In this document: piece by piece, positions 42,659 to 51,297 of the stretch
Position numbering within the stretch: position 1 is the first letter of the stretch
Layout of the letters: the number at the start of each line of letters is the position of its first letter
Source of the DNA: Variovorax guangxiensis
GTDB lineage: Bacteria; Pseudomonadota; Gammaproteobacteria; Burkholderiales; Burkholderiaceae_C
DNA length: 64,000 nt
Assembly (NCBI RefSeq): GCF_003952165.1
Contig: NZ_RXFT01000024.1
Coordinates: 1-64,000, forward strand
Reading direction: 5' to 3'
Translations under genes and position numbers: made by a program
The notes under the pieces: generated by a model
What the model was told of the DNA's origin: nothing
Database searches by the model: none
What the model saw: the letters and a program-made list of their open reading frames with translations, nothing else

Positions 42659-43354
42659 TCAGTTCTTCATTCGCAGCCCGATCACGCGGCTGGCCAGCTT
42701 CGTGAGCTCGGCCACGACCTCGTCGGGCGAGAGGCGCCCGCCCGGGCGGTACCAGCTGTAGAGGAAGCCCGGCAGGCTGCAGGCCGCGAGCGCGGTGATC
42801 TTGGTCTCGGTGAAGTCGAGGTCGCCGTCGGCGCGCGCCTCTTCGAGCAGCGGGCACAGCCGCTCGTAGAAGTGATGCGCCAGCTTCTTCTGCGCGGCGA
42901 TGTACTCGGGCCGGTACACCTGCGGCTCGCGGTAGGGAAAGAAGGCCACCGGGTGGTGCGAGATGGTCGCGCGGATCAGCCGCTCCAGGCCGTCGAGCAC
43001 CTTCTCGCTTGCGCGGCGCGGATCGGTGGCGGCGAAGTCGAGCGCGGTGAAGCAGTCGACCGCGGGACGCCACGACAGCGTCTCGAAGATCTCCTGCTTG
43101 TCGCGGAAGTAGTAGTACACGAAGGGCTTGGTCATGCCCAGCTCGCGCACGATCTGCGCCATGGTGGTATTGGCGTAGCCCTGTGCCGCGAAGAGCTGCG
43201 CGGCCGCCTGCAGGATGCGCTCGCGCTGCGTGTCGGTGCCCTGCGTGGCCGCGCGCTGGCGGCCCGTGCCCTGGGGCAGGTGCGGCTGCGCCGTGACGCC
43301 GCTCTGGTCAGCGGAGCCAGAGGGTTTTTGCCGTGTCGCGGAAGTTATACCCAT
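42659..43354 (-). CDS. TetR/AcrR family transcriptional regulator
   Basis: 231 residues from ATG 43354. After a 35-residue polar N-terminus the helix-turn-helix is at about 42-90 (RILQAAAQLFAAQG, TTMAQIVRELGMTKPFVYYYF). The ligand domain is helical. The gene is divergent from the acyl-CoA ligase/carboxylase operon across 85 nt and its start codon lies inside a 12-bp palindrome (43348-43359), suggesting control of both directions. FadR/PsrA-type TetR proteins sense acyl-CoA; the same is plausible here but not shown. Confidence 0.85.
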   Translation of the reverse strand: MGITSATRQKPSGSADQSGVTAQPHLPQGTGRQRAATQGTDTQRERILQAAAQLFAAQGYANTTMAQIVRELGMTKPFVYYYFRDKQEIFETLSWRPAVDCFTALDFAATDPRRASEKVLDGLERLIRATISHHPVAFFPYREPQVYRPEYIAAQKKLAHHFYERLCPLLEEARADGDLDFTETKITALAACSLPGFLYSWYRPGGRLSPDEVVAELTKLASRVIGLRMKN

Positions 43355-43383
43355 GGGTAGGATTGTTCGTGCACCATGCACCA
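43348..43383. promoter_or_regulatory. Candidate TetR operator: palindrome plus tandem repeat
   Basis: TACCCATGGGTA (43348-43359) is a perfect 12-bp palindrome covering the tetR start codon; TGCACCA occurs twice in tandem at 43370-43383. Both lie between the divergent tetR and ligase genes. Palindromes in this position are typical autoregulatory sites of TetR proteins; binding is not shown. Confidence 0.45.
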
Positions 43384-43439
43384 TTGGCAAGCGCCAGCCC
43401 CTTGCGGGCTGCTATCGATAACCCTGAGAAAGTGACGCC

Positions 43440-45053
43440 ATGGAGACATTGCCCGACCGCCCGCAGCAGCCCCTGCACGAGTACCTGCGCACCCACGCGC
43501 GAGAGCGCGGCGACAGCCCCGCCTGCATCTGGTACGGCCACGCGACGAGCTGGAGCGCGCTCGACCGCGCCAGCGACGCCTTCGCCGCGCGGCTGCAGGC
43601 GCTGGGTGTGGAGAAGGGCGAGCCGGTGGTGCTCTTCCTCAACAACTGCCCGCAGTACCTGGTGGCGCACTTCGGCATCCAGAAGATCGGCGCCATCGTC
43701 TGCCCGAGCGGGCCGCTCAACAAGGAGCACGAGCTGGCCTACCAGGTCAACGACCTGAAGGCGCGCGTGATCGTCGCGGCTGCGCCGCTGCTGCCGGTGG
43801 TGCGCAAGGTGCAGCCCGGGAGCTCGCTCGAGCACGTGTTCGTGGTGCACTACGCCGACCTGCTGCCGGCGGATCCTGCGCTCGACCTTCCGGCCGAACT
43901 CGCCGCCGAACGCAGGGCGGAACGCAGCGTGCCCGAGGACTGCGAAGACTTCCTCGCCGTGATGCGCGCCGATGCGAAGCCGCAGCCGGTGGCCATCGGC
44001 ATGGACGACGTGGCGCTCATGACGTACACATCCGGTACCACCGGACTGCCCAAGGGTGCGATGCTGAGCTACGGCAACGCGCTCTTCAAGACGCGCGCAG
44101 CGGCCGACTGCAACGGCGTTGGGCCTGACGACCGGCTGCTCTCGATCGCGCCGCTGTATCACATCGCCGGCATGCTGATGGGCGTCAACGTGCCGGTGCT
44201 CACCGGCGCCGTCTCGGTGCTGCTGCACCGCTTCGACCCGCGCGCGGCGCTGCAGGCCATCGCCGCGTACAAGGTGAGCTGGTGGTACAGCATCGCGCCG
44301 ATGAACGTGGCCTGCATGCAGGTGCCGGACATCGCATCCTTCGACCTGCGCAGCCTGAAGATGAACCCGGTGACCAGCTTCGGCATCGCCTTCACCGAGC
44401 CGCTGGCGCTGCAGTGGCGCTCGCATGCGCCCAACTGCACGTCCTTCGAGGCCGCCTACGGCCTGAGCGAGACCTACACCTGCGACACCTACACGCCGCA
44501 CCATGCGCCGCGCTGGGGCACGCAAGGCGTGCCGGTGCCGGGCGTGACGATCCGCATCGTCGATGCCGACACGCAGGCCGACTTGCCCGCGGGCGAGGTC
44601 GGCGAGATCGTGCTCACCAGCCCCGGCACCTTCAAGGGCTACTGGAACAAGCCCGAGGCCACCGCCGCCACGCTGCGCGACGGCTGGGTGCACACGGGCG
44701 ACATGGGCAAGATCGACGCCGACGGCTACCTGACCTTCATCGGCCGCTTCAAGGAAATGATCAAGGTCTCGGGCTACAGCGTGTTCCCCGAGGAGGTCGA
44801 GACCATTCTCATCAAGCATCCGGCGGTGGCGCAGGCGGCCGTCGTCGCGCAGCCCGACGCCGAAAAGGGCGAGGTGGTGAAGGCCTTCATCGTGCGCAAG
44901 CCCGGTGCCGTGCTCGAAGCCGATGCGCTCATCGCCTGGGCGCGCGACAACATGGCGAGCTACAAGGCGCCGCGCGCGGTGAGCTTCATCGACGCGCTGC
45001 CCACCACCGGTGCGGGCAAGGTGCTGCGCCGCCTGCTCAAAGACAAAAGCTGA
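43440..45053 (+). CDS. AMP-forming acyl-CoA ligase (long-chain fatty-acid-CoA ligase-like)
   Basis: 537 residues. Class I adenylate-forming enzyme: phosphate loop YTSGTTGLPKG at 196-206, YGLSETYT near 345, GWVHTGDMGKIDADGYLTFIGR and the C-terminal lysine in GAGKVLRR. It activates a carboxylic acid with ATP and CoA. The chain length is not evident, but the next gene, 10 nt downstream, is a single-chain acyl-CoA carboxylase related to the long-chain type, which favours a fatty acid substrate. Divergent from tetR. Confidence 0.88.
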   Translation: METLPDRPQQPLHEYLRTHARERGDSPACIWYGHATSWSALDRASDAFAARLQALGVEKGEPVVLFLNNCPQYLVAHFGIQKIGAIVCPSGPLNKEHELAYQVNDLKARVIVAAAPLLPVVRKVQPGSSLEHVFVVHYADLLPADPALDLPAELAAERRAERSVPEDCEDFLAVMRADAKPQPVAIGMDDVALMTYTSGTTGLPKGAMLSYGNALFKTRAAADCNGVGPDDRLLSIAPLYHIAGMLMGVNVPVLTGAVSVLLHRFDPRAALQAIAAYKVSWWYSIAPMNVACMQVPDIASFDLRSLKMNPVTSFGIAFTEPLALQWRSHAPNCTSFEAAYGLSETYTCDTYTPHHAPRWGTQGVPVPGVTIRIVDADTQADLPAGEVGEIVLTSPGTFKGYWNKPEATAATLRDGWVHTGDMGKIDADGYLTFIGRFKEMIKVSGYSVFPEEVETILIKHPAVAQAAVVAQPDAEKGEVVKAFIVRKPGAVLEADALIAWARDNMASYKAPRAVSFIDALPTTGAGKVLRRLLKDKS

Positions 45054-45063
45054 GAGGTTCCGT

Positions 45064-48000
45064 TTGCTGTTTTCCAAAGTTCTGATTGCCAACCGCGGCG
45101 AGATCGCGGTGCGACTGGTACGCGCGCTGCGCGACCTGGGCATCGCCAGCGTGGCGGTGCATGCGCGAGACGATGCCGCCGCGCTGCATGTGCAGCTGGC
45201 CGACACGGCGGTGGCGCTCGATGCCACCGGCCCCTCCGCATACCTCGACGTCGCCGCGCTCATCGCCGTGGCGAAGGCGCAGGGCTGCGATGCGGTGCAT
45301 CCTGGCTACGGCTTCCTCAGCGAGCGCGCCGATTTCGCGCAGGCCTGCGCGGATGCGAGCCTGGTCTTCATCGGGCCCACGCCGGAGCAACTCGGCCTGT
45401 TCGGCGACAAGGCACGCGCGCGCGAACTCGCCACGCAATGCGATGTGCCGGTGATGCCCGGCAGCGCCGGCGCCGTGACGCTCGCGCAGGCGCAGGACTT
45501 CTTCGCCGAGCAACAGGCGCAGGGCGCGGGCGTCATGGTCAAGGCCATCGGCGGCGGTGGCGGGCGCGGCATGCGGGCCGTGCTCAATGCGCAGGATCTG
45601 CCCGAGGCGCATGCGCGCTGCATGTCCGAAGCCAGGGCGGCCTTCGGCATCGAGGGCGTGTACGTCGAGCGACTGATGCTGAACGCGCGGCACATCGAGG
45701 TGCAAGTGATCGGCGACGGCAAGGCCGTGGCCAGCCTCGGCGAACGCGAATGCACGCTGCAGCGGCGCTTCCAGAAGCTGGTGGAGATCGCGCCCAGCCC
45801 CTCGCTGCCCGAGGCGTTGCGCGCGCAGGTCACGCAGGCCGCGCTGCGCATGGCCAAGGCGGTGAGCTACCGCGGGCTCGGCACCTTCGAGTTTTTGGTC
45901 GATGCGGCATCGGCGACGCTGCCCTTCGTGTTCATCGAGGCCAATCCGCGCCTGCAGGTGGAGCACACGGTGACCGAGGCGGTGACGGGGCTGGACCTGG
46001 TGCAGCTGCAGATCGCCGTGGCCGCCGGCCAGCCGTTTTCCGAACTTGGCGTGGAGGCCGGCCGCACGGCGCCGCAGCGCGGCTTCGCTGTGCAGTGGCG
46101 CATCAACGCCGAGACCCTCGATGCGCAGGGCAACGCTCGGCCCTCGGGCGGCACGCTTGCGCGTTTCGACCTGCCGGCCGGCCCCGGCGTGCGCGTGGAC
46201 ACGCACGGCTATGCGGGCCTCGCGCCTTCGCCGCACTACGACACGCTGCTCGCCAAGCTCATCGTGCATTCGCCCTCGCCGCGCTTCGAGGACGCGCTGC
46301 GCCGCTCGCTGCGCGCGCTCGACGAGTGCCACATCGACGGCATCGCCACCAACCTCGCGCTGCTGCGCGCCATCGCGGCGCGGCCCGAGTTCGCGACGCA
46401 GGCGGTGCACACGCGCTTCGTGGAGGCGCATCTGGGCGATCTGCTCGCCGCCGCGTCGACGCTGGAGAAGCAGGTGCGAAAGACGGTGGCTGCTCCGACC
46501 GGGCAGGCGGCCGTCGCTGCCGATGACGAGTCGGACGAACTCACGGTCAAAGCACCGATGCCCGCGCGCCTGGTGCAGTTCGAGGTCGAGGTGGGCGACG
46601 TGCTGCCGGTCGGCGCGCAGCTCGGCGTGCTCGAGGCGATGAAGATGGAGCACCTTCTGCACGCGCCGGTGGCCGGCCGCGTGGTGGCGCTGCTGGCCGC
46701 ACCGGGCGACTATCTCGTCGAAGGGCAGTCGCTGGTGCGGCTCGAAGCCGTCGATGCGCAGGCCGTGCAGGCCGAGGCACGCGCCGAGCACGATCTCGAT
46801 GCGATCCGCCCCGACCTGCGCAAGGTGATCGACCGCCATGCCTACACGCTCGACGCCAACCGCAAGGCGGCCGTCGACAAGCGCCACGCACAGGGCGGGC
46901 GCACCGCGCGAGAGAACATTGCGGACCTGTGTGACACCGCCTGCGACCCCGCCAACTTCATCGAATACGGCGCGCTCGCCATCGCCGCGCAGACGCGGCG
47001 GCGCACGCTGGAAGACCTCATCGCCAACACGCCTGCCGATGGCATGGTCACGGGGCTGGGCAGCGTCAACGCGAAGCAGTTCGGTCCCGAGGCCTCGCGC
47101 TGCGCGGTACTGGCCTACGACTACACCGTGCTGGCCGGCACGCAGGGCATGCGCAACCACCACAAGACCGACCGGCTGCTGGCTGTGGCGCACCAGCTGA
47201 AGCTGCCGGTGGTGTTGTTCGCGGAAGGCGGCGGCGGGCGGCCGGGCGACACCGACATGCCGATCGTGGCCGGCCTCAACAACCACACCTTCAGCCAGTT
47301 CGCGGCGCTCTCGGGCAAGGTGCCGGTGGTGGGCATCGTGCATGGCCGCTGCTTCGCGGGCAATGCGGCGCTGCTGGGCTGCGCCGACGTGATCATCGCC
47401 ACCAAGGGCAGCAACATCGGCATGAGCGGCCCCGCGATGATCGAGGGCGGTGGGCTCGGCACCTTCGCGCCGGAGCAGATCGGGCCGAGCGGCGTGCAGT
47501 CGCGCAACGGCGTGATCGACATCCTGGTGGAAGACGAGGCCGCGGCCGTGGCCGCCGCGAAGCAGTACCTCTCGTACTTCCAGGGCGCGACCACCGACTG
47601 GCAGTGCGCCGACCCGCGCACGCTGCGCCACGTGGTGCCCGAGAACCGCCTGCGCGTGTACGACGTGCGCGCCGCGATGCGCGGCGTGGCCGATACCGGC
47701 TCGCTGCTCGAGCTGCGCGCGGGCTTCGGCGCGGGCATCGTCACCGCGCTCGCGCGCATCGAGGGCAGGCCGGTCGGGCTGATGGCCAACAACCCGCATC
47801 ACCTGGGCGGCGCCATCGACGTGGAAGCGGCCGACAAGTCCGCGCGCTTCATGCAGCTGTGCAATGCGCACGGCCTTCCAATTGTTTCGTTGTGCGACAC
47901 GCCCGGATTCATGGTCGGGCCCGAGATCGAGGCGCAGGCGCAGGTTCGGCACGTGTGCCGCATGTTCATGGTGGCCTCGCATCTGCGCGTGCCCTTCTTC

Positions 48001-48363
48001 GCCGTGGTGCTGCGCAAGGGCTATGGCCTGGGCGCGCAGGCGATGACGGCCGGCGGCTTCGATGCGCCTGTTTTCACGGTGGCCTGGCCCACGGGCGAAT
48101 TCGGCGCGATGGGGCTGGAAGGTGCCGTGCGGCTGGGCTTTCGCAAGGAGCTGGCCGCCGCGCCCGAAGGCGCCGAGCGCGATGCGCTGTTCAAAAAGCT
48201 GGTGGCGCAGCAGTACGAGAACGGCGAGGCCATCCACATGGCACAGACGCTGGAAATCGACGCAGTGATCGACCCGGCCGACACGCGCACCTGGTTGGTG
48301 CGTGGGCTGTCTTCCGCGACGAAGGCGCAAGGAGCGGCCGTCGCTTACGTAGACACCTGGTAA
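45064..48363 (+). CDS. Single-chain biotin-dependent acyl-CoA carboxylase (BC-BCCP-CT fusion)
   Basis: 1099 residues from TTG 45064, which has AGAGG 7 nt upstream. Biotin carboxylase (1-450): KVLIANRGEIAVRL, VHPGYGFLSE, GGGGGRGMR and EANPRLQVEH. Biotin carrier domain (about 495-570) with EAMKMEH, biotin lysine Lys527. Carboxyltransferase (about 590-1099) with both halves: VLFAEGGGGRPGD, GRCFAGNAA, MSGPAMIEGG, SLCDTPGFMVG and GLGAQAM. Fusion of all parts in one chain matches the long-chain acyl-CoA carboxylase (LCC) type known from Mycobacterium avium paratuberculosis and some proteobacteria, rather than the usual multi-subunit acetyl/propionyl-CoA carboxylases. Follows an acyl-CoA ligase by 10 nt. 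Confidence 0.88.
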   Translation: MLFSKVLIANRGEIAVRLVRALRDLGIASVAVHARDDAAALHVQLADTAVALDATGPSAYLDVAALIAVAKAQGCDAVHPGYGFLSERADFAQACADASLVFIGPTPEQLGLFGDKARARELATQCDVPVMPGSAGAVTLAQAQDFFAEQQAQGAGVMVKAIGGGGGRGMRAVLNAQDLPEAHARCMSEARAAFGIEGVYVERLMLNARHIEVQVIGDGKAVASLGERECTLQRRFQKLVEIAPSPSLPEALRAQVTQAALRMAKAVSYRGLGTFEFLVDAASATLPFVFIEANPRLQVEHTVTEAVTGLDLVQLQIAVAAGQPFSELGVEAGRTAPQRGFAVQWRINAETLDAQGNARPSGGTLARFDLPAGPGVRVDTHGYAGLAPSPHYDTLLAKLIVHSPSPRFEDALRRSLRALDECHIDGIATNLALLRAIAARPEFATQAVHTRFVEAHLGDLLAAASTLEKQVRKTVAAPTGQAAVAADDESDELTVKAPMPARLVQFEVEVGDVLPVGAQLGVLEAMKMEHLLHAPVAGRVVALLAAPGDYLVEGQSLVRLEAVDAQAVQAEARAEHDLDAIRPDLRKVIDRHAYTLDANRKAAVDKRHAQGGRTARENIADLCDTACDPANFIEYGALAIAAQTRRRTLEDLIANTPADGMVTGLGSVNAKQFGPEASRCAVLAYDYTVLAGTQGMRNHHKTDRLLAVAHQLKLPVVLFAEGGGGRPGDTDMPIVAGLNNHTFSQFAALSGKVPVVGIVHGRCFAGNAALLGCADVIIATKGSNIGMSGPAMIEGGGLGTFAPEQIGPSGVQSRNGVIDILVEDEAAAVAAAKQYLSYFQGATTDWQCADPRTLRHVVPENRLRVYDVRAAMRGVADTGSLLELRAGFGAGIVTALARIEGRPVGLMANNPHHLGGAIDVEAADKSARFMQLCNAHGLPIVSLCDTPGFMVGPEIEAQAQVRHVCRMFMVASHLRVPFFAVVLRKGYGLGAQAMTAGGFDAPVFTVAWPTGEFGAMGLEGAVRLGFRKELAAAPEGAERDALFKKLVAQQYENGEAIHMAQTLEIDAVIDPADTRTWLVRGLSSATKAQGAAVAYVDTW

Positions 48364-48428
48364 CCGGGCTTTAGACCTCGTCACGTTCGGGGGATCGGTG
48401 GCTCCGTACACTGATTCGCTTTGCGTGC

Positions 48429-49748
48429 ATGAACCTGCTTTCCCGATGGGCGGCCCGCCTTCGCGACGTGGCCGTCGCACACTGGGTGGCTGCCTCCTTC
48501 CTTGCCCTGCTGGCCGTCGGCGTGCATGCCGTCACGCCCGACGGGCGTCCGCGCCAGCCTGCCGAGGCACACTGGGTCGCGAGCTGGGCCGTTGCGCCCG
48601 TCGACTTCGCCGAGATGGCCGCCAGCCCCGGCGGCGGCAGCTACTCGTCGCCCGCGGGCAATGACCTGCGCGGGCAGACGCTTCGCCAGAAGGTGGAGCT
48701 GTCGCTCGACGGAGAGCGCATCCGCATCCGTTTTTCCAATCGTTTCGGCAAGACGCCGCTGCGCATCGCCGCGGCGAGCGTTGCGCGCGGCACCGGTGCC
48801 GAGGCGTTCTCGCCGACAACGCTGCGCGTGCTTCATTTCGGCGGCCGCAGCAGCCTCACCATCGCCCCGGGCGCGGAGGCCTGGAGCGACGGCATCGACC
48901 TGCCGGTGCAGGCGGGCCAGACCGTGATGGTGAGCGCCTTCTTCGATCGCGCCACGCCCTTCGCCACGGTGTCGATGGTGGAGTCGGGCACGACGTGGGT
49001 GACGGCCGGCAACGCGGTGATGACGCCAAAGCTCAGGAACCCGGCGACGCTGGTACTCAACCAGATCGTGACGGGGCTCGACGTACTCACCACCAAGTCC
49101 GTTCGCACCGTCGTGGCATTCGGCGATTCGATCACGGCGGGCACCACGGAGGCCACCACCGGCGCCTACCCCGACATGCTGGCCACGCGCCTGCGCGATA
49201 CCCAGCCTGGCGGACAGGACGTCGCCGTGCTCAACCTGGGTATTGGAGGCAACCGCCTGCTGGCCGATGGCATCGGGCCCAGCGGCCTTTCGCGCTTCGA
49301 GCTCGACGTGCTGAAGCAGAGCAGCGCGACGCACGCGATCATCCTGCTGGGCACCAACGACATCGGCCGCGCGATGTTCGCCAAGGTGCCGGGCGCTGAA
49401 CTGAAGCCGCGCGACATGCCGACGGCCGAGCGCATCACCGAGGGGCTGCAGCAGCTCGTGAAGCAGGCGCGCGCCAAGGGCTTGAAGGTGCTGATAGGCA
49501 CCGTGCCGCCGTTCAGGAATACGCCCTACTGGAGCGAATCGAACGAGGCCATGCGCGAGGCCGTGAACCGCTGGATCCGCGGCAAGCAGGACATCGACGG
49601 CGTGATCGACTTCGACGCCGCGCTGCGTGACCCGGCCGACCCGCAGGCGCTGAACCCGCTGTTCGATTCGGGCGACCACCTGCACCCCAACAAGGCCGGC
49701 CATGCGGCGATGGCGGCGGCCATCGACCTGCGCGAACTGCAGGAGTGA
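48429..49748 (+). CDS. SGNH/GDSL hydrolase, exported
   Basis: 439 residues. An N-terminal hydrophobic segment (about 15-35) is a signal or anchor. The SGNH domain starts near 225: block I FGDSITAG with Ser234, the Gly block LGIGGNRLL, GTND for the Asn block, and DHLHPN with the catalytic Asp and His near the end. The N-terminal 200 residues are a beta-rich domain often fused to these esterases. Likely deacylates extracellular or periplasmic carbohydrate or lipid esters. Confidence 0.88.
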   Translation: MNLLSRWAARLRDVAVAHWVAASFLALLAVGVHAVTPDGRPRQPAEAHWVASWAVAPVDFAEMAASPGGGSYSSPAGNDLRGQTLRQKVELSLDGERIRIRFSNRFGKTPLRIAAASVARGTGAEAFSPTTLRVLHFGGRSSLTIAPGAEAWSDGIDLPVQAGQTVMVSAFFDRATPFATVSMVESGTTWVTAGNAVMTPKLRNPATLVLNQIVTGLDVLTTKSVRTVVAFGDSITAGTTEATTGAYPDMLATRLRDTQPGGQDVAVLNLGIGGNRLLADGIGPSGLSRFELDVLKQSSATHAIILLGTNDIGRAMFAKVPGAELKPRDMPTAERITEGLQQLVKQARAKGLKVLIGTVPPFRNTPYWSESNEAMREAVNRWIRGKQDIDGVIDFDAALRDPADPQALNPLFDSGDHLHPNKAGHAAMAAAIDLRELQE

Positions 49749-49911
49749 GCCTTTTTCGGGCTTTCTGCGCGTGTGAGTGAGCGCTAGCAAGAGCCAAAAA
49801 GACCCCAAAGGCGCGTCACAGCTTTACACAAGACTTCGTGCACGGCTTACAGGAGGTTCACAAGGGCTGGGCAGCATGAAGGCTCCTCCAACAACTCATG
49901 AGGAGTTCTTC

Positions 49912-50286
49912 ATGAAAAAACTTGCATTGGCTCTTTCTGTCGGCGCTGCATCGCTTCTGTCGGTGGGCGCACTGACCGTTCCGACGGCCGTGCAGGCGCA
50001 GCCTGTGATCACCATCCAGACGCCGCCGCCTCCGCCGCGCTATGAGCGCGTTCCCCCGCCGCGCCGCGGCTACGTGTGGGCGCCGGGACATTACGAGTGG
50101 CGTGGCGGCCGCCACGTGTGGATCGGCGGCGGCTGGGTCCGCGCCCGCCCGGGCTACGCCTACCGCGCGCCGGAGTGGCGCCAGGAAGGCGGCCGCTGGC
50201 AGTACAACGCGGGTCGCTGGGACCGTGACGGCGACGGCGTGCCTAACCGCTATGACCGCCGGCCGAACAATCCGAATCGCAACTGA
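49912..50286 (+). CDS. Exported YXWGXW repeat-like protein
   Basis: 124 residues from ATG 49912, preceded by AGGAG. Signal peptide (cleavage after AVQAQ near 29). The mature part is rich in Trp, Tyr, Arg and Pro, with GYVWAPGHYEW and W-x-G-G-G-W type repeats characteristic of the YXWGXW family of exported Proteobacterial proteins. Ends in an Asp/Asn-rich D-x-D-G-D stretch (DRDGDGVPNRYD) that could bind calcium. Function unknown. Confidence 0.85.
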   Translation: MKKLALALSVGAASLLSVGALTVPTAVQAQPVITIQTPPPPPRYERVPPPRRGYVWAPGHYEWRGGRHVWIGGGWVRARPGYAYRAPEWRQEGGRWQYNAGRWDRDGDGVPNRYDRRPNNPNRN

Positions 50287-50302
50287 CGGCGTTGCCTAAG
50301 CA

Positions 50303-50334
50303 AACATGCCCCCTGAAGAGGGGGCATGTTCATT
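50303..50334. terminator. Rho-independent terminator, 11-bp stem
   Basis: AACATGCCCCC / GGGGGCATGTT perfect stem with a 6-nt loop, between the YXWGXW gene and the convergent purU gene. The T-run is short (CATTT), but the stem is strong and A/T pairs flank it on both sides, so it may act on both strands. Confidence 0.75.
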
Positions 50335-50355
50335 TGGGGGCCTGCTGCCGGATGC

Positions 50356-51222
50356 TCAGCGGAACACCACCGTCCGGTGCCCGTTCAGCAGCACCCGGTG
50401 CTCGCTGTGCCACTTCACCGCGCGCGCCAGCACCTGGCTTTCGGTGTCGCGGCCGCGGGCCGTGAGGTCTTCCACCGTATCGGTGTGGTCGGCACGGGCC
50501 ACGTCCTGCTCGATGATCGGGCCTTCGTCGAGGTCGGCCGTCACGTAGTGGGCGGTGGCGCCGATCAGCTTCACGCCGCGGTCGTGGGCCTGGTAGTAGG
50601 GCTTGGCGCCCTTGAAGCTCGGCAGGAACGAGTGGTGGATGTTGATCGCGCGGCCCGAGAGGCTGCGGCAGAGGTTGTCGCTCAGGATCTGCATGTAGCG
50701 CGCGAGCACCACGAGTTCGGCGCCCTCGGCTTCGATGATTTCCAACTGCTTTGCCTCGGCCTGCGCCTTGGTCGCGGCCGTCACCGGGATGTGGTGGAAA
50801 GGCACGTTGTAGCTGGCGGCCAGCTGGTAGAAGTCGCGGTGGTTCGAGATGATGGCGCGCACGTCGATGGCGAGCAGGCCGCTCTTCCAGCGGAACAGCA
50901 GGTCGTTGAGGCAGTGGCCTTCCTTGCTGACCATGATGACCGTCTTCATCGGCTCGGCGGCCGCGTGCAGCTGCAGCGTCATGCCGAAGCCGGTGGCGAA
51001 GGCCTTGAGTTCCTCGCGCAGCACGGCCTCGCTGTGGGCGCCGCAGGCGAAGCGCACGCGCATGAAGAAAAGACCCGTGTCGTGGTCGTTGTACTGGGCC
51101 GCCTCCTCGATGTTGGCGCCGTGCTCGAGCAGGAAGCCCGAAACGGCGTGCACGATGCCCGTCCGGTCGGGGCAGTAGAGGTTCAGGATGTAGGCGGGCG
51201 AGGTGGGCGTAGAGGTCGTCAT
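50356..51222 (-). CDS. purU: Formyltetrahydrofolate deformylase PurU
   Basis: 288 residues. ACT domain (about 10-85: CPDRTGIVHAVSGFLLEHG) followed by the formyl transferase-type domain (KTVIMVSKEGHCLNDLL, LARYMQILSD, INIHHSFLPSF, IGATAHYV, DEGPIIEQD). It hydrolyses 10-formyl-THF to THF and formate, balancing one-carbon pools and supplying formate for purine synthesis. The catalytic Asn-His-Asp set is present in NIHHS and DEGPI. ATG 51222; purU is divergent from the aminotransferase gene across 75 nt. Confidence 0.93.
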   Translation of the reverse strand: MTTSTPTSPAYILNLYCPDRTGIVHAVSGFLLEHGANIEEAAQYNDHDTGLFFMRVRFACGAHSEAVLREELKAFATGFGMTLQLHAAAEPMKTVIMVSKEGHCLNDLLFRWKSGLLAIDVRAIISNHRDFYQLAASYNVPFHHIPVTAATKAQAEAKQLEIIEAEGAELVVLARYMQILSDNLCRSLSGRAINIHHSFLPSFKGAKPYYQAHDRGVKLIGATAHYVTADLDEGPIIEQDVARADHTDTVEDLTARGRDTESQVLARAVKWHSEHRVLLNGHRTVVFR

Positions 51223-51297
51223 CAGGGGCGTAATTGTGGCAGGGGTGCCAGAATCGCGATTTTCCCCTCCCAGATAACCCAACCGCAGGAGCGAGAC

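Noticed and set aside
45037..48480. Very long minus-strand open frame (1147 codons) opposite the carboxylase gene, and similar long antisense frames such as 10861-12420, 34848-37250 and 39391-41268
   Set aside because: They are frame shadows of strongly GC-biased real genes, have His/Arg/Ala-rich composition and no family motifs or ribosome binding sites.
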